64,000 nt of DNA from Betaproteobacteria bacterium TMED82 (GCA_002170395.1 NHEJ01000007.1:151441-215440); one strand, 5' to 3'. Positions 37,522-49,034 are shown, counted from the stretch's first letter. Program-made: numbers and translations. Notes: generated by a model from the sequence alone, not told the origin.

Positions 37522-38954
37522 CACAAGAGATAAGAACCAGATTTGCTCCAAGTCCAACAGGTGATTTACACATTGGAGGAGTTAGAACGGCCTTGTTTAA
37601 CTGGGCATATGCAAAAAAATTGATGGGAAAGTTTATTTTAAGAATAGAGGATAGCGATAGTGCTAGGTCTAACCAAAAGTTTTCTGAGGGAATTATGGAA
37701 GGTTTGACCTGGTTAGGAATAAGTTTTGATGAGGGACCAATTTATCAGTCAGATAGACTAGATCGTTACAGTGATGAGGTTGAGAAACTATTATCCACAG
37801 GACATGCATATCGCTGCTATTGCTCTAAGGATAGTTTAGCTAAAATGAGAGCGGTACAAATACAGAGGGGCGAAAAGCCTAGATATAATGGTAGATGTAG
37901 GCCAGAAAACATTATTAATAATCCTTTGAATGATGTTCGCGGAGTGCCGCCTGTTATACGCTTCAGGAACCCAGTCTCTGGTTATGTGAAGTGGAAGGAT
38001 GGAGTAAGGGGATTATTATCAGTGAATAACACAGAATTAGATGATTTAATTCTCTTGCGGTCAGACGGTACCCCAACCTATAATTTAACGGTAGTTGTTG
38101 ATGATATAGACATGAATATTTCGCATGTTATTCGTGGGGATGATCATATAAATAATACTCCAAAGCAGATTAATATTTTCCATGCCTTAGGGGTTTCTTT
38201 GCCAAACTATGTACACTTGCCCATGATCCATGGCCAAGATGGAGAAAAGTTGTCAAAAAGGCATGGAGCGATTTCCATACTAGAATACAAAAAAAATGGA
38301 TTCATTCCAGAGGCGATGATTAATTACTTAGCTAAATTAGGTTGGGGGTATAAAGATGCAGAAATATTTTCTAGAGATGAGTTTGTAAAAATGTTTTCAT
38401 TGGCTGATTGTTCGTTATCCCCCTCTCGGTTTGATTTAAACAAACTTTTGTGGGTTAATAATAATCACCTGAAAAATATTTCTATCAAAAACTTAAAAAC
38501 CCAGGTGTTGTCCGCATTAAAGGATGAAGACTACTATTTAGATGAGCGAATAGACGTCAATAGGTTATGCATGTTATTAAAAAATAGGGCCAATACAGTT
38601 AAAGAAATTATTATGGAGTGTAAAAACTTTTATAGACCAAAACAGTTTTACTCCCTCGCTGAAATTAATAATTCAGAAGCCCTTAGAAAATTTAAATTTG
38701 ACAAAATCGAATTTCTTGAAACTGTACTGACCGACTTTTTAGCAAGTGTTCCGGATGATTTTAGTATCGAACAAATTCAGATTTCCTTCAAAAAAGTTTT
38801 GGCCCAGTATAACCTAAAGATGCCTCAGTTAGGTGTACCTCTAAGGTTAATTCTATTAGGTAGTCCAAAATCTCCAGCCTTGGAAGAAGTTTTACTCGTC
38901 CTTGGTAGAAAAATTGTTTTTGAGAGAATTAACGAGTGTTTAGAAAGTAAGTGA
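37518..38954 (+). CDS. gltX: Glutamyl-tRNA synthetase
   Basis: Class I aminoacyl-tRNA synthetase. The HIGH region is FAPSPTGDLHIGGVRTALF, and the KMSKS-type loop is KLSKRHGAIS. The anticodon-binding domain lies in the C-terminal third. Cysteines in YRCYCSKDSL and YNGRCRP may belong to a zinc site. The 478 residues match the family. Whether it is discriminating or also charges tRNA-Gln cannot be judged. The ATG overlaps the preceding stop. Confidence 0.97.
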   Translation: MTQEIRTRFAPSPTGDLHIGGVRTALFNWAYAKKLMGKFILRIEDSDSARSNQKFSEGIMEGLTWLGISFDEGPIYQSDRLDRYSDEVEKLLSTGHAYRCYCSKDSLAKMRAVQIQRGEKPRYNGRCRPENIINNPLNDVRGVPPVIRFRNPVSGYVKWKDGVRGLLSVNNTELDDLILLRSDGTPTYNLTVVVDDIDMNISHVIRGDDHINNTPKQINIFHALGVSLPNYVHLPMIHGQDGEKLSKRHGAISILEYKKNGFIPEAMINYLAKLGWGYKDAEIFSRDEFVKMFSLADCSLSPSRFDLNKLLWVNNNHLKNISIKNLKTQVLSALKDEDYYLDERIDVNRLCMLLKNRANTVKEIIMECKNFYRPKQFYSLAEINNSEALRKFKFDKIEFLETVLTDFLASVPDDFSIEQIQISFKKVLAQYNLKMPQLGVPLRLILLGSPKSPALEEVLLVLGRKIVFERINECLESK

Positions 38955-38960
38955 TGAATT

Positions 38961-40046
38961 ATGAGTGGTAATTCTTTTGGCAGATCTTTTATTGTTACAT
39001 CTTTTGGTGAATCGCACGGGCCCGCAATAGGTTGTGTGGTTGATGGTTGTCCCCCAAGCCTTCCTTTAAACGAGGAAGATATTCAGCGGGATCTTGATTT
39101 AAGGAAACCGGGAAGTTCTAAATATGTGACTCAGCGAAAAGAGAGCGATCAAGTTGAAATTTTATCCGGAGTTTTTCAAGGTGTTACGACAGGGGCTCCT
39201 ATAGGACTATTAATTAGAAATGTGGATGCTCGGAGCAAGGATTATGAGTTAATAAAAAATACTTTTAGACCTGGGCATGCTGATTATACTGTTTATAAGA
39301 AGTATGGAGTCAGAGATTGGAGGGGAGGCGGTAGATCGTCGGCTCGTGAGACAGCAGTCAGAGTCGCGGCGGGAGCCATCGCGAGGAAGTGGCTTTTATT
39401 AAATTTAGGAATTCATGTTAAGGGCTATCTTAAGCAGTTAGGTAAGCACAAAGTGATTTACGAAAGTCTTGACTGTGTTGGTAAAAATCCTTTTTTTGCG
39501 CCGAACGACTGTCAAATTGAGGCTCTTGGTGCTTACATAGATGAATTGCGTAAAGGTGGAGACTCGTGTGGAGCTCGACTAGAGATCGTGGCTAATGGAA
39601 TTCCAGTTGGGTTGGGCGAACCAGTTTTTGATAGGCTAGATGCTGATATTGCACATGCAATGATGAGTATCAATGCGGTAAAGGGCGTTGAAATAGGCTC
39701 TGGGTTTAGTTCCGTGGAACAGTTAGGTTCTTATCATGGGGACGAACTTACGCCAAATGGCTTTACCACCAACAATTCTGGCGGTATTTTAGGGGGTATC
39801 TCTACTGGTCAAAATATTATTATTTCCATAGCCATCAAACCTACATCGAGCATTAGAACTACTAAGAACACTATTGACAAGAATGGCAATTCTACCTCCA
39901 TTAAAACTCACGGTAGGCACGATCCCTGCGTTGGTATAAGAGCAACACCAATAGCGGAAGCTATGTTAGCTTTAGTGCTAATGGACCATGTTCTCCGAAA
40001 CAGGGCACAAAATAGTGACGTAAAAACAGAAACACCAAGCATTTAA
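38961..40046 (+). CDS. aroC: Chorismate synthase
   Basis: Makes chorismate from EPSP with reduced FMN, the branch point to aromatic amino acids and folate. Signatures [54 protein letters not shown] and [21 protein letters not shown] are complete. Length 361. It supports trp and folate genes downstream. The stop overlaps the next start by one base. Confidence 0.98.
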   Translation: MSGNSFGRSFIVTSFGESHGPAIGCVVDGCPPSLPLNEEDIQRDLDLRKPGSSKYVTQRKESDQVEILSGVFQGVTTGAPIGLLIRNVDARSKDYELIKNTFRPGHADYTVYKKYGVRDWRGGGRSSARETAVRVAAGAIARKWLLLNLGIHVKGYLKQLGKHKVIYESLDCVGKNPFFAPNDCQIEALGAYIDELRKGGDSCGARLEIVANGIPVGLGEPVFDRLDADIAHAMMSINAVKGVEIGSGFSSVEQLGSYHGDELTPNGFTTNNSGGILGGISTGQNIIISIAIKPTSSIRTTKNTIDKNGNSTSIKTHGRHDPCVGIRATPIAEAMLALVLMDHVLRNRAQNSDVKTETPSI

Positions 40047-41233
40047 TGTTCGAAAGAAAAAAAAAGCTTGACCTTCGAGTAAGGGGTTTCTTTTTTTCGT
40101 ATTTTTCTTTTTTAGGTGTCTTTTCTCCTTTCCTCTCCTTATGGCTCAGTTTTCGTGGATTCAGTGCTGGAGAGATAGGTGTTCTACTCTCTCCAATGCA
40201 GTGGGCTAGAATTTTTGGGCCCTTAGTATGGGGCTCAGTTGTGGACAACAACTCAAAAGATTTTTTTGTACCTAGGTTGCTTTGTTTCCTTGGGTTGATT
40301 TCCTTCTGCTTTGCAATCTCAATGTTATTTAAATGGTCATTTTTACAACTATTTGTAATTTTGTGTTTGTTGAATTTTTTTTTAAGTGGTCTTGTCCCTA
40401 TTGTTGAAATGATTGCTTTGCAGGAGAGCAAGAGGGATTTAGGTAACTACGGAAAAATAAGGGTATGGGGGTCAATTGGCTTTTTTATATCGGTGGTTAC
40501 TGCAGGTATTTTTTTAGATACTCTAGGCCTTGTTTTTTTTCCAATTATAATTCTTGCGTTACTGTTACTTGTAAGTTTAGTATCTTTTTTTTTACCAAAT
40601 ACAAAAATCCTGAGTCAGGAGCGAAACTTTCGTAAGTCTGAATTTCTATTTACTTTAAACAACTCCAAGTTTTTAATTGCCTCATTTTTTATGCTTTTTG
40701 CTCATGCTCCTTTATATGTTTTATTTTCTCTTTGGCTGGATTTTTATGGATTCAACAAATATCAAATTGGCTATATTTGGGCTGTCGGAGTATTGGCAGA
40801 AATAATTTTTTTTATAAATCAAAAAAAAATATTCCGTTTATTCAGAAATGTTAACTATGCGTGGAGGATCAGTTTTTTTGTTGCGGCCTTACGTTTTTTA
40901 TTGATAGTAGTTTCACAAGGAAACATAGTAATAATATTAATAGCTCAGTTACTCCATGCTGTGACATTCGGCTTGCATCATAGTGCTTCAGTTATACTTG
41001 TCTCAGATTTATTCCCGAAAGGGGCGCAGGCCCGAGCACAATCCTTTTATACTGTTGCTTCTTATGGTTTAGGAGGTTCATTTGGAGGTATACTTGCTGG
41101 GATTCTGTGGGATTTTTTTAAGCCGGAATCTGGCTTTATAATGGCTATAATAGCTGCTTGCATTGGGGGTTTAGTTGCATGTAGTTTAAAGTTAAAGGGT
41201 AGTAATAAACAGAGAAATCAAGATGAAAAATAG
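40046..41233 (+). CDS. MFS transporter, HcaT/NupG-like (3-phenylpropionate/nucleoside symporter type)
   Basis: Polytopic protein of 395 residues with about 12 hydrophobic helices. The N terminus with [20 protein letters not shown], a short loop [19 protein letters not shown] and PLVWGSVVD, and a C-terminal GGLLAGILWD-like motif ([20 protein letters not shown]) place it in the MFS_1-like group. Substrate unknown. An MFS gene next to aroC is common in Burkholderiales. It overlaps leuC by 11 bases. Confidence 0.82.
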   Translation: MFERKKKLDLRVRGFFFSYFSFLGVFSPFLSLWLSFRGFSAGEIGVLLSPMQWARIFGPLVWGSVVDNNSKDFFVPRLLCFLGLISFCFAISMLFKWSFLQLFVILCLLNFFLSGLVPIVEMIALQESKRDLGNYGKIRVWGSIGFFISVVTAGIFLDTLGLVFFPIIILALLLLVSLVSFFLPNTKILSQERNFRKSEFLFTLNNSKFLIASFFMLFAHAPLYVLFSLWLDFYGFNKYQIGYIWAVGVLAEIIFFINQKKIFRLFRNVNYAWRISFFVAALRFLLIVVSQGNIVIILIAQLLHAVTFGLHHSASVILVSDLFPKGAQARAQSFYTVASYGLGGSFGGILAGILWDFFKPESGFIMAIIAACIGGLVACSLKLKGSNKQRNQDEK

Positions 41234-42632
41234 TAAAACCTTATATGATAAATTATGGGAAGAACATTTTATACCCATTGGTACTGGTGACGATGCTGGA
41301 CTTATTTACATCGACCGTCACTTAATTCATGAGGTAACTAGTCCACAGGCTTTCGAAGGATTAAAGTTAGCCAACAGGAAACTTTGGAGAACTAAATCTA
41401 ATTTAGCCGTTGTTGATCACAATGTACCGACCGTTAATAGAAACCAGGGGATAGCTGATGCTATTTCAAAGATTCAGGTCGATACTCTAAATTCTAATGC
41501 ATTGGCTCACGGAATTAAGTATTTCAATCTATTAGACGAGAGACAGGGAATTGTGCATGTTATCGGTCCAGAGCAAGGGGCAACTCTACCTGGCATGACT
41601 GTTGTGTGTGGCGACTCTCATACTAGTACCCATGGAGCATTAGCTTGCCTCGCATTCGGTATCGGTACGTCGGAAGTTGAGCATGTTTTAGCTACTCAAT
41701 GTATCAGAGCAAAAAAGTTAAAAAATATGTTACTTAATGTTACCGGAAGTTTAAAAAGCAATGTGTGTGCGAAGGATTTAATTTTATACATTATTGGGAA
41801 AATTGGAATTGCTGGAGGGACGGGTCACGCCATAGAGTTTGGTGGAACCTCAATAAGGAATATTTCAGTTGAAGGCCGAATGACCATGTGCAATATGGCA
41901 ATTGAGGCTGGCGCTAGGTCTGGTCTGGTTGCATTCGACTCAAAAACTGAGCATTACGTTAAAGGTAAACCTTTGTCTCCTAAAGGAGTTGATTTAAGGG
42001 AGGCTATAGCATATTGGAAAACGCTAAAATCAGACGAGGGTGCATTTTTTGATAAAACTGTCGAAATTTGTGGTGAAGAAATACGACCACAGGTTACTTG
42101 GGGTACAGCCCCAGATATGGTGGATAACTTTGCTGGAAAAATACCCGATCCAGATGCGCAAGTTAACAGTCAGAAAAAAGAGTCTTTTGCTCGGGCACTG
42201 TCATATATGGATTTAAAACCAAATACGCCTATTAAAGATATAAGTGTAGATAAAATTTTCATAGGTTCTTGCACGAATTCTAGAATTGAAGACTTTAGAA
42301 ATGCTGCCAAGATTTTAGTTGGACGAAGGGTTTCGAGGGCTGTGAAGCAAGCACTGGTGGTTCCCGGTTCGGGGCTTGTCAAAAAACAAGCTGAAAATGA
42401 GGGCTTGAAAGAGGTTTTTTTGCGTGCTGGTTTTGAGTGGCGTGATCCGGGTTGTTCAATGTGTTTGGGTATGAATCCTGATAAATTAAATTCGGGCGAA
42501 AGATGTGCATCGACTTCAAACCGAAATTTCGAAGGTAGGCAGGGGAGTGGAGGAAGAACTCATCTTATGTCCCCCACTAGTGCTGCGGCAGCAGCGATTG
42601 CAGGAAAATTAGTTGATGCAGAGAGCCTCTGA
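41223..42632 (+). CDS. leuC: 3-isopropylmalate dehydratase large subunit
   Basis: Aconitase-family enzyme that isomerises 2- to 3-isopropylmalate. [39 protein letters not shown] and the 4Fe-4S cysteines in [16 protein letters not shown] and [17 protein letters not shown] are present. The 469-residue length is normal. It starts inside the end of the MFS gene, and its stop shares a base with leuD. Confidence 0.98.
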   Translation: MKNSKTLYDKLWEEHFIPIGTGDDAGLIYIDRHLIHEVTSPQAFEGLKLANRKLWRTKSNLAVVDHNVPTVNRNQGIADAISKIQVDTLNSNALAHGIKYFNLLDERQGIVHVIGPEQGATLPGMTVVCGDSHTSTHGALACLAFGIGTSEVEHVLATQCIRAKKLKNMLLNVTGSLKSNVCAKDLILYIIGKIGIAGGTGHAIEFGGTSIRNISVEGRMTMCNMAIEAGARSGLVAFDSKTEHYVKGKPLSPKGVDLREAIAYWKTLKSDEGAFFDKTVEICGEEIRPQVTWGTAPDMVDNFAGKIPDPDAQVNSQKKESFARALSYMDLKPNTPIKDISVDKIFIGSCTNSRIEDFRNAAKILVGRRVSRAVKQALVVPGSGLVKKQAENEGLKEVFLRAGFEWRDPGCSMCLGMNPDKLNSGERCASTSNRNFEGRQGSGGRTHLMSPTSAAAAAIAGKLVDAESL

Positions 42633-43294
42633 TGGAGCGGATAGAAATTCACATTGGTACGGTATTACCGATGGATGTTGCGAATATTGATACGGATTCA
42701 ATAATACCGAAACAATTCTTAAAATCAGTCAGTAGAATTGGGTTTGGACAACATTTGTTCGATGAATTGAGATATTTGGACAAAGGTGAATTTGGCATAG
42801 ATTGCAGTAAGAGAAAGAAAAATCCAGATTTCATTTTGAATAATCCAATTTATGAGGGCGCCTCCATACTGCTTGCAAGAGAAAACTTTGGTTGCGGCTC
42901 GTCACGAGAGCATGCTCCATGGGCTCTACTGGAGGCTGGATTCAAAATATTAGTTGCTCCTTCGTTTGCCGATATTTTCTTTTCAAACTGTATAAAAAAT
43001 GGTATTTTGCCCGTCATTTTAGAAAGCAAACAGGTGGATATTTTGTTCTCGGAATGCAAAAATCAAAATATTTTGAAATTAAAAATCGACCTTTTTTCTA
43101 AGTGCATAACGTGCAGAGAAAAAAATATATTTTTCGAGTTTTTTATTGACGATTCTAGCCGCACAACACTCCTTACAGGAGTTGATGAAATTGAAGCTAC
43201 GTTAATGTTTAAAACTGCAATTAAAAGGTTTGAAGTCGAAAGAGATAGAAAATTTCCATGGTTAGGTATAAATCCCACGGAGAAATTAAAATGA
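42632..43294 (+). CDS. leuD: 3-isopropylmalate dehydratase small subunit
   Basis: Swivel subunit pairing with LeuC. Signatures ANIDTDSIIPKQFLKSV, LLARENFGCGSSREHAPWAL and SFADIFFSNCIKNGILPV are diagnostic. The 220 residues include the substrate loop. It overlaps leuB by four bases as ATGA. Confidence 0.98.
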   Translation: MERIEIHIGTVLPMDVANIDTDSIIPKQFLKSVSRIGFGQHLFDELRYLDKGEFGIDCSKRKKNPDFILNNPIYEGASILLARENFGCGSSREHAPWALLEAGFKILVAPSFADIFFSNCIKNGILPVILESKQVDILFSECKNQNILKLKIDLFSKCITCREKNIFFEFFIDDSSRTTLLTGVDEIEATLMFKTAIKRFEVERDRKFPWLGINPTEKLK

Positions 43295-44379
43295 AGACTT
43301 TTAATTTTATGGTTCTGCCTGGTGACGGTGTAGGGCCTGAAGTAATGAAAGAAGCGCTGAAGATTTTAGAAGCGTTGAAAGAAATTGGATTGCTAGATTT
43401 TAATTGTGAGGAGGGTTTAGTTGGTGGAGCTTCCTTAAATAGGACGGGCTTGCCAATTTCCGATAAAACTATGTCACTTGCTAAGTCTGCTGATGCCATT
43501 CTATTTGGTGCTGTTGGGGATAGTAGATTTGATGCAAATGCTCAAAATTTAAAGCCAGAGGCTGCAATTCTAAGGTTGAGAAAAGAATTAAATTTATTCG
43601 CTAACCTACGCCCGATAAAAGTTTTTGATGAATTGCTAGAAAACTCCTCGTTGAAGCCAGAGTTACTCAAAGGATTAGACATTATGATAGTAAGGGAATT
43701 GACGGGAGATCTGTATTTTGGTGAGCCTAGAGGAGTATCTAAGTCTGATAATGGAGAGTTGGTTGGTATAAATTCGATGGTTTACAAAGAGTCAGAAATA
43801 AAGAGGGTAGCTCTTTTAGGTTTTGAGATTTCTAAATTAAGAAAAAATAAACTTACTTCTGTAGATAAGGCTAATGTTTTAGAAACTATGCAACTCTGGC
43901 GTAAAGTTGTAAATGAAGTCTCTCTCGGATTTGAAAACGTGCTTCTTGATCACCTTTATGTTGATAACGCAGCGATGCAATTAGTTAAAGACCCAAAACA
44001 ATTTGATGTTATACTCACTGGAAACTTATTTGGGGACATTCTTTCAGATCAAGCTTCGATGCTAAGTGGCTCTATAGGGATGTTGCCCTCTGCTTCGTTA
44101 AATAACAGAAGTAATGGTCTTTACGAGCCAATTCACGGTTCTGCACCAGATATAGCCAATAAAGACTTAGTTAATCCAATTGCAATGATAATGTCTGTAG
44201 CGATGATGTTCCGGTATACCTTGAAGATGGAGAATGTCGCGAAGAATATCGAGCTTGCCGTAGCTAATGTTTTAGCGAAAGAATATGCTACTGCTGATAT
44301 TTATAAAACTGGCTGGAAAAAGATCGGCACTTCTGAGATGGGAAACAAAATTCGATCGGAGCTTAAAAAAATATGTTAG
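43291..44379 (+). CDS. leuB: 3-isopropylmalate dehydrogenase
   Basis: Oxidatively decarboxylates 3-isopropylmalate with NAD+. Starts at ATG 43291 with MKTFNFMVLPGDGVGPEV; an upstream alternative would lengthen the N terminus without support. LRLRKELNLFANLRPI, IVRELTGDLYFGEPRG, DKANVLETMQLWRKVV, NLFGDILSDQASML and YEPIHGSAPDIAN are conserved. Length 362. GGAG lies upstream within leuD. Confidence 0.97.
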   Translation: MKTFNFMVLPGDGVGPEVMKEALKILEALKEIGLLDFNCEEGLVGGASLNRTGLPISDKTMSLAKSADAILFGAVGDSRFDANAQNLKPEAAILRLRKELNLFANLRPIKVFDELLENSSLKPELLKGLDIMIVRELTGDLYFGEPRGVSKSDNGELVGINSMVYKESEIKRVALLGFEISKLRKNKLTSVDKANVLETMQLWRKVVNEVSLGFENVLLDHLYVDNAAMQLVKDPKQFDVILTGNLFGDILSDQASMLSGSIGMLPSASLNNRSNGLYEPIHGSAPDIANKDLVNPIAMIMSVAMMFRYTLKMENVAKNIELAVANVLAKEYATADIYKTGWKKIGTSEMGNKIRSELKKIC

Positions 44380-45512
44380 TAGGATTAGTAGGTTGGAGAG
44401 GCATGGTGGGGTCAGTTCTTCTTAAGAGAATGACAGAGGAAAATGATTTTTCAAAATTTGAGGCAAGATTTTTTTCTTCCTCGAATGCAGGGGGTGAAGG
44501 GCCTCAGCATGGCTCATTTGAAGGCCGACCAAAACTTTATGACGCTTATGATTTGTGTGCTTTGAAAGAATGTGATATTTTGCTTACTTGTCAAGGTTCA
44601 AGTTACACAAATTGTGTTTATCATAAACTGGTCAGTATTGGTTGGAGGGGCTACTGGATTGATGCTGCAAAGACTTTGCGATTACATGAAACTTCCGTTA
44701 TAGCTCTCGACCCAATAAATTACAGTTTTATAAAAAAGTCTATTGATTCCGGTATAAAAGTTTTTTGCGGTGGAAATTGTACTGTGAGTTGTATGCTTAT
44801 GGCCGTTGGAGCTTTATTTACTCATAATTTAGTTGATTGGATTTTTAGTTCTACCTACCAAGCCGCCTCTGGGGGCGGAGCTAATCATATAAAAGAGTTA
44901 TTAGCGCAAATGGGCAGTTTATATGGATCGTCAGAAAAATTAATGAAGGATCCGGCATCAAAGATATTGGATATAGACAGGGTTGTTCTCGAAAAACAGC
45001 AGCAATTTGGGGGCGAGGAAATAAAATACTTTGGAGTTCCTTTAGCAGGAAGCTTAATTCCATGGATTGATAAGGATGAAGGGTCTGGAATAAGCTTAGA
45101 AGAATGGAAAGGTTTTGCAGAGACCAATAAGATACTCGGGTTATATGAGAAGCAATCCAAGCAAATTCCGGTGGACTCAACCTGTGTAAGGGTTGGTTCC
45201 CTTAGATCTCACTGTCAGTCTTTAGTAATTAAATTACGGAAAGACCTTCCTCTGAATGAGATCGAAAAAATTATAGAATCCGGGAATGACTGGGTTAGGG
45301 TCGTCCCAAACAATAAGGCGGAATCAGAAACACAGCTTAGTCCAGTATCAGTAAGCGGAACTTTAAGTATACCAATCGGCAGAATTAAAAAATTGAAGCT
45401 AGGGCGCGAATATGTGAGTGCTTTTACCGCTGGCGACCAGTTATTGTGGGGCGCAGCTGAACCTTTAAGGAGAATGTTGAATATTCTTATAGACGAAAAC
45501 TGTAGGGGATAA
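44373..45512 (+). CDS. asd: Aspartate-semialdehyde dehydrogenase
   Basis: Reduces aspartyl phosphate to the semialdehyde for lysine, diaminopimelate, threonine and methionine. The proteobacterial long type is shown by LVGLVGWRGMVGSVLLKRM, the catalytic cysteine in FCGGNCTVSCMLMAVGAL, and AASGGGANHIKELL. The active-site histidine segment is RVGSLRSHCQSLVIKL. Length 379. The start overlaps leuB by seven bases. Confidence 0.97.
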   Translation: MLVGLVGWRGMVGSVLLKRMTEENDFSKFEARFFSSSNAGGEGPQHGSFEGRPKLYDAYDLCALKECDILLTCQGSSYTNCVYHKLVSIGWRGYWIDAAKTLRLHETSVIALDPINYSFIKKSIDSGIKVFCGGNCTVSCMLMAVGALFTHNLVDWIFSSTYQAASGGGANHIKELLAQMGSLYGSSEKLMKDPASKILDIDRVVLEKQQQFGGEEIKYFGVPLAGSLIPWIDKDEGSGISLEEWKGFAETNKILGLYEKQSKQIPVDSTCVRVGSLRSHCQSLVIKLRKDLPLNEIEKIIESGNDWVRVVPNNKAESETQLSPVSVSGTLSIPIGRIKKLKLGREYVSAFTAGDQLLWGAAEPLRRMLNILIDENCRG

Positions 45513-45515
45513 TTA

Positions 45516-46274
45516 GTGCGGCTAGCATTTGGAGTGGAATATGACGGTACAGACTGGTCGGGTTGGCAGACTCAAGTCACTAGAAATACCATTCAGGATT
45601 GTTTAGAATCCTCCATTAACTCTTTTTCCAACGAAAGCACTAGAGTGGTTTGTGCGGGAAGAACTGATGCCGGAGTCCATGCTCGAGGACAGGTTATACA
45701 TTTTGATACGCCAATTTGTCGGGAATTAGATAGCTGGCAAAGGGGAGTCAATTCATTTTTGCCAGATTCAATAGCCATCTCTTGGGTAGCTGAAGTAAGT
45801 GATAAATTTCATGCTAGATATTCGGCACTTTCTAGAGTCTATAGTTACTCAATACTAAATCAGCCCACAAGATCGCCTCTAGAAAGTAGAATGAAGACCT
45901 GGGTGTTTCAACCCCTCGACAGTTGTAAAATGAGAGACGCCGCGTTGTTATTCGTTGGAGAGCACGATTATAGCGCAGTTCGTTCGAGTGATTGTCAGGC
46001 GAATTCTCCTATCAGACTAGTTTACAAATGCGATGTAGAAAAAAGAGGGCCGTTTATAAAAATAGAAATTGAAGCAAATTCATTTTTACATCACATGGTA
46101 AGGAACATAGTTGGTTGCCTTTTTGAAGTTGGTAGGGGTGCAAAACCAGTTAATTGGATACCGGAACTTCTGGATTCAAGATGTAGAGGTTTTGGTGGAA
46201 AAACGTTTCCTCCTCAAGGACTTTGTTTTGAATCAGTGAATTATGGACCCGATTACCCATGCGGACACGTATAA
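45516..46274 (+). CDS. truA: tRNA pseudouridine synthase A
   Basis: Isomerises uridines 38-40 in the anticodon arm. The catalytic aspartate is in CAGRTDAGVHARGQVIHF. FGVEYDGTDWSGWQTQ opens the RNA-binding region and FLHHMVRNIVGCLFEVGRG closes the active-site fold. GTG 45516 follows asd by three bases. Length 252. The end overlaps trpF by 16 bases. Confidence 0.97.
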   Translation: MRLAFGVEYDGTDWSGWQTQVTRNTIQDCLESSINSFSNESTRVVCAGRTDAGVHARGQVIHFDTPICRELDSWQRGVNSFLPDSIAISWVAEVSDKFHARYSALSRVYSYSILNQPTRSPLESRMKTWVFQPLDSCKMRDAALLFVGEHDYSAVRSSDCQANSPIRLVYKCDVEKRGPFIKIEIEANSFLHHMVRNIVGCLFEVGRGAKPVNWIPELLDSRCRGFGGKTFPPQGLCFESVNYGPDYPCGHV

Positions 46275-46954
46275 AAATTTGTGGGATTACTAGAGCAGAG
46301 GACTTGGATGCTGCTATTGATGCTGGTGTCGATGCGTTAGGTTTTGTTTTTTATAGTAAAAGTCCCAGATACATAAAGCCTTTGGAGGTAAAAAAACTTT
46401 TAAGGAGAGCCCCAGCTTGGATTACTTCTGTTGGGCTATTCGTAAACTCTAATATCGAAGAAGTAAATAGGGCTGCCGGCGAGTCGCAAGTAAGTCATAT
46501 TCAACTTCACGGTGATGAATCACCACAAGAATGCGAATCGCTAGATAGGCCTGTAGTAAAGGCTATTAGGTTACCTCTTGTAAACGATTTCTCTAGTAGG
46601 TCATCATATGAGGAAGCTATAGAGGTAAAGTCAAAAGAGGTAGAATTTTTTTCCTCTGTTTGTTCAGCGGTACTTTTTGATGTAGATTCGCCAGGTTTTG
46701 GAGGTAGCGGGATTAGCTTTGATTGGGGTATTTTGAATAATATTTTAAACTTAACTGACAAAAGATGGGTTTTAAGTGGAGGATTGAGCATAGACAATAT
46801 AAAATTGGCGATTCGGAAGTTCAATCCCCCATGCGTAGACATTTCTAGTGGAGTTGAAGAAGTAATAAAGGGTAAGTTGCAAAAGGGTAAAAAAGACAGA
46901 GTCAAAATATTTAACTTTGTTAAGTCCGTCGAATTAGCAAATAAAGTAGAATAA
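46259..46954 (+). CDS. trpF: Phosphoribosylanthranilate isomerase
   Basis: Third step of tryptophan synthesis, a TIM barrel. The opening RIKICGITRAEDLDAAIDAGVDALGF (split over residues 4-29), VQLHGDE-type segment (IQLHGDESPQEC), LFDVDSPGFGGSGISFDW and WVLSGGLSIDNIKLAI are conserved. Length 231. The first catalytic cysteine is in KICGIT. Confidence 0.97.
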   Translation: MRTRIKICGITRAEDLDAAIDAGVDALGFVFYSKSPRYIKPLEVKKLLRRAPAWITSVGLFVNSNIEEVNRAAGESQVSHIQLHGDESPQECESLDRPVVKAIRLPLVNDFSSRSSYEEAIEVKSKEVEFFSSVCSAVLFDVDSPGFGGSGISFDWGILNNILNLTDKRWVLSGGLSIDNIKLAIRKFNPPCVDISSGVEEVIKGKLQKGKKDRVKIFNFVKSVELANKVE

Positions 46955-46972
46955 GAGTAAAAGAGGAAGAAT

Positions 46973-48193
46973 ATGAATTTAGAAGATTTGCCAAATTACA
47001 AATTTCCTGATCAATTAGGCCATTTTGGACCTTATGGTGGTTCGTTTGTCTCTGAGACCCTTACGGCAGCTTTAGATGAATTAAAAGTTCAATATGAAGA
47101 GGTTAAAAAAGATAAAAAGTTTAGTATTGAATTTGAAAATGAGTTGAGGGATTTTGTTGGAAGACCCTCTCCAATCTATCATGCCAAGCGTTGGTCAGAT
47201 AAATTAGGTGGAGCTCAATTATTTTTCAAAAGAGAAGATTTAAATCATACTGGAGCCCATAAGATCAACAATACAGTTGGACAAGCCTTACTTGCAAAAA
47301 GAATGGGCAAAAAGAGAGTAATTGCTGAGACTGGGGCTGGTCAGCATGGAGTGGCTACAGCCACTATTGCCGCTAGGTATGGAATGACTTGCACTGTTTA
47401 CATGGGAGAGACCGATGTTGAGAGGCAAGCTCAAAACGTTTTTAGAATGAAATTGTTGGGGGCGAACGTTGTTCCCGTTTCGTCGGGATCTAAAACATTA
47501 AAGGACGCTCTAAATGAAGCAATGCGTGATTGGGTAACTAACGTTGAAAACACATTTTATATAATCGGAACTGTTGCTGGACCCCACCCTTACCCTATGA
47601 TGGTACGTGACTTTAACTCTGTTGTTGGTAAAGAGTGCATTAAGCAAATGCCTGAAAAAGTTGGCAAACAGCCGGACATTGTTGTTGCGTGCGTCGGGGG
47701 AGGCAGTAATGCGTTAGGTATTTTTTATGACTATATACCTCATAAAAAAATAAAACTTGTTGGAGTTGAGGCTGCAGGGGAAGGCCTTAGCTCAGGCATG
47801 CATTCGGCGTCCCTTTCTGCAGGTGTTCCTGGAGTTTTACATGGAACTAGAACTTACCTGTTACAAGATGAGAATGGGCAAATAAATCAAACTCACTCAG
47901 TTTCAGCGGGGTTGGATTATCCCGGAGTTGGGCCTGAACACGCATGGTTAAAGGATTCTGGTAGGGCGGAGTACGTCGGCATTACTGATTCAGAAGCCTT
48001 GGATGCTTTTCACGATTGCAGTAGAGTTGAGGGGATAATACCAGCTCTAGAGACTAGTCATGCTCTTGCTTATGCTTCAAAATTAGCTAAAAAATTACCC
48101 TCTCATATAAATATACTTATCAACCTGTCTGGCCGAGGAGATAAAGATATGCACACAGTCGCCAAGTCTTCAAGTCAAGCAGGTTCTCAGTAG
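46973..48193 (+). CDS. trpB: Tryptophan synthase beta subunit
   Basis: PLP enzyme joining indole and serine. The PLP lysine lies in [18 protein letters not shown], followed by [18 protein letters not shown] and the phosphate loop [10 protein letters not shown]. The C-terminal [19 protein letters not shown] is typical. Length 406. GAGGAAG lies ahead of the ATG. A normal beta subunit, next to trpA. Confidence 0.98.
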   Translation: MNLEDLPNYKFPDQLGHFGPYGGSFVSETLTAALDELKVQYEEVKKDKKFSIEFENELRDFVGRPSPIYHAKRWSDKLGGAQLFFKREDLNHTGAHKINNTVGQALLAKRMGKKRVIAETGAGQHGVATATIAARYGMTCTVYMGETDVERQAQNVFRMKLLGANVVPVSSGSKTLKDALNEAMRDWVTNVENTFYIIGTVAGPHPYPMMVRDFNSVVGKECIKQMPEKVGKQPDIVVACVGGGSNALGIFYDYIPHKKIKLVGVEAAGEGLSSGMHSASLSAGVPGVLHGTRTYLLQDENGQINQTHSVSAGLDYPGVGPEHAWLKDSGRAEYVGITDSEALDAFHDCSRVEGIIPALETSHALAYASKLAKKLPSHINILINLSGRGDKDMHTVAKSSSQAGSQ

Positions 48194-48208
48194 ATTGATT
48201 TAAATTCA

Positions 48209-49024
48209 ATGCAAGGTTCAAGATTGAGGTCCTGTTTTAATGCTTTAAAAGACAAGAACAAGAAGGCTTTAATTCCATATATAACTGCGGGGGATCCTTC
48301 GCCAGCTCTGACGGTTGAATTAATGCATTCATTAGTGTCGTCCGGAGCCGATGTAATAGAATTAGGCGTGCCTTTTTCTGATCCGATAGCTGACGGCCCA
48401 ATTATTCAGCGTTCAAGTGAAAGGGCTTTAAGTAAGGGGGTTTGTTTAAATGACTGTATTCGTTGGGTTAAAGAGTTTAGAGAGCATAATAAGGAGACCC
48501 CAATTGTCCTGATGGGTTACTTAAATCCTATTGAACGATATGGCATAAAACTTTTTGCTGAGAAAGCCTCATTTGTTGGTGTTGACGGTGTTTTGATTGT
48601 TGATTGTCCTCCAGAGGAGGCTACCCAGATTGCAGAATGTTTTGGGAACAATAAAATCGATCTTATTCACCTGGTGGCCCCCACAACATCTGATGAAAGA
48701 ATAAAGTACATTGCTGAAAGAGGATCGGGATACATATATTATGTGTCTTTACGTGGAGTAACGGGAGCAAACCATATGGACCCTCAAGATGTTACCTCTA
48801 AACTAGCATTAATTAACAAAAGTACTAGCCTTCCGATCGCTGTCGGGTTTGGTATTTCCTCAGTGGAAAGCGCAGTTCTTGTCGGTAAAACACTTGCCGA
48901 TGGTATTGTAATCGGAAGTGCGTTGATAAAAATTATGGAAGAGTCGGTTGTTAGTGGAAAGTCACCAATTAAAGAGGTTTCTAAATTTTTGTGTGTTATC
49001 AATGAAGCCTTGGCGAAAATTTAG
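48209..49024 (+). CDS. trpA: Tryptophan synthase alpha subunit
   Basis: Cleaves indole-3-glycerol phosphate and passes indole to TrpB. The catalytic glutamate and aspartate are in VIELGVPFSDPIADGPIIQ and GVLIVDCPPEE; SLRGVTGANH and VGFGISSVESA are the phosphate-binding loops. Length 271. ATG 48209 lies 15 bases after trpB. Confidence 0.98.
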   Translation: MQGSRLRSCFNALKDKNKKALIPYITAGDPSPALTVELMHSLVSSGADVIELGVPFSDPIADGPIIQRSSERALSKGVCLNDCIRWVKEFREHNKETPIVLMGYLNPIERYGIKLFAEKASFVGVDGVLIVDCPPEEATQIAECFGNNKIDLIHLVAPTTSDERIKYIAERGSGYIYYVSLRGVTGANHMDPQDVTSKLALINKSTSLPIAVGFGISSVESAVLVGKTLADGIVIGSALIKIMEESVVSGKSPIKEVSKFLCVINEALAKI

Positions 49025-49034
49025 GGAGTAGTTT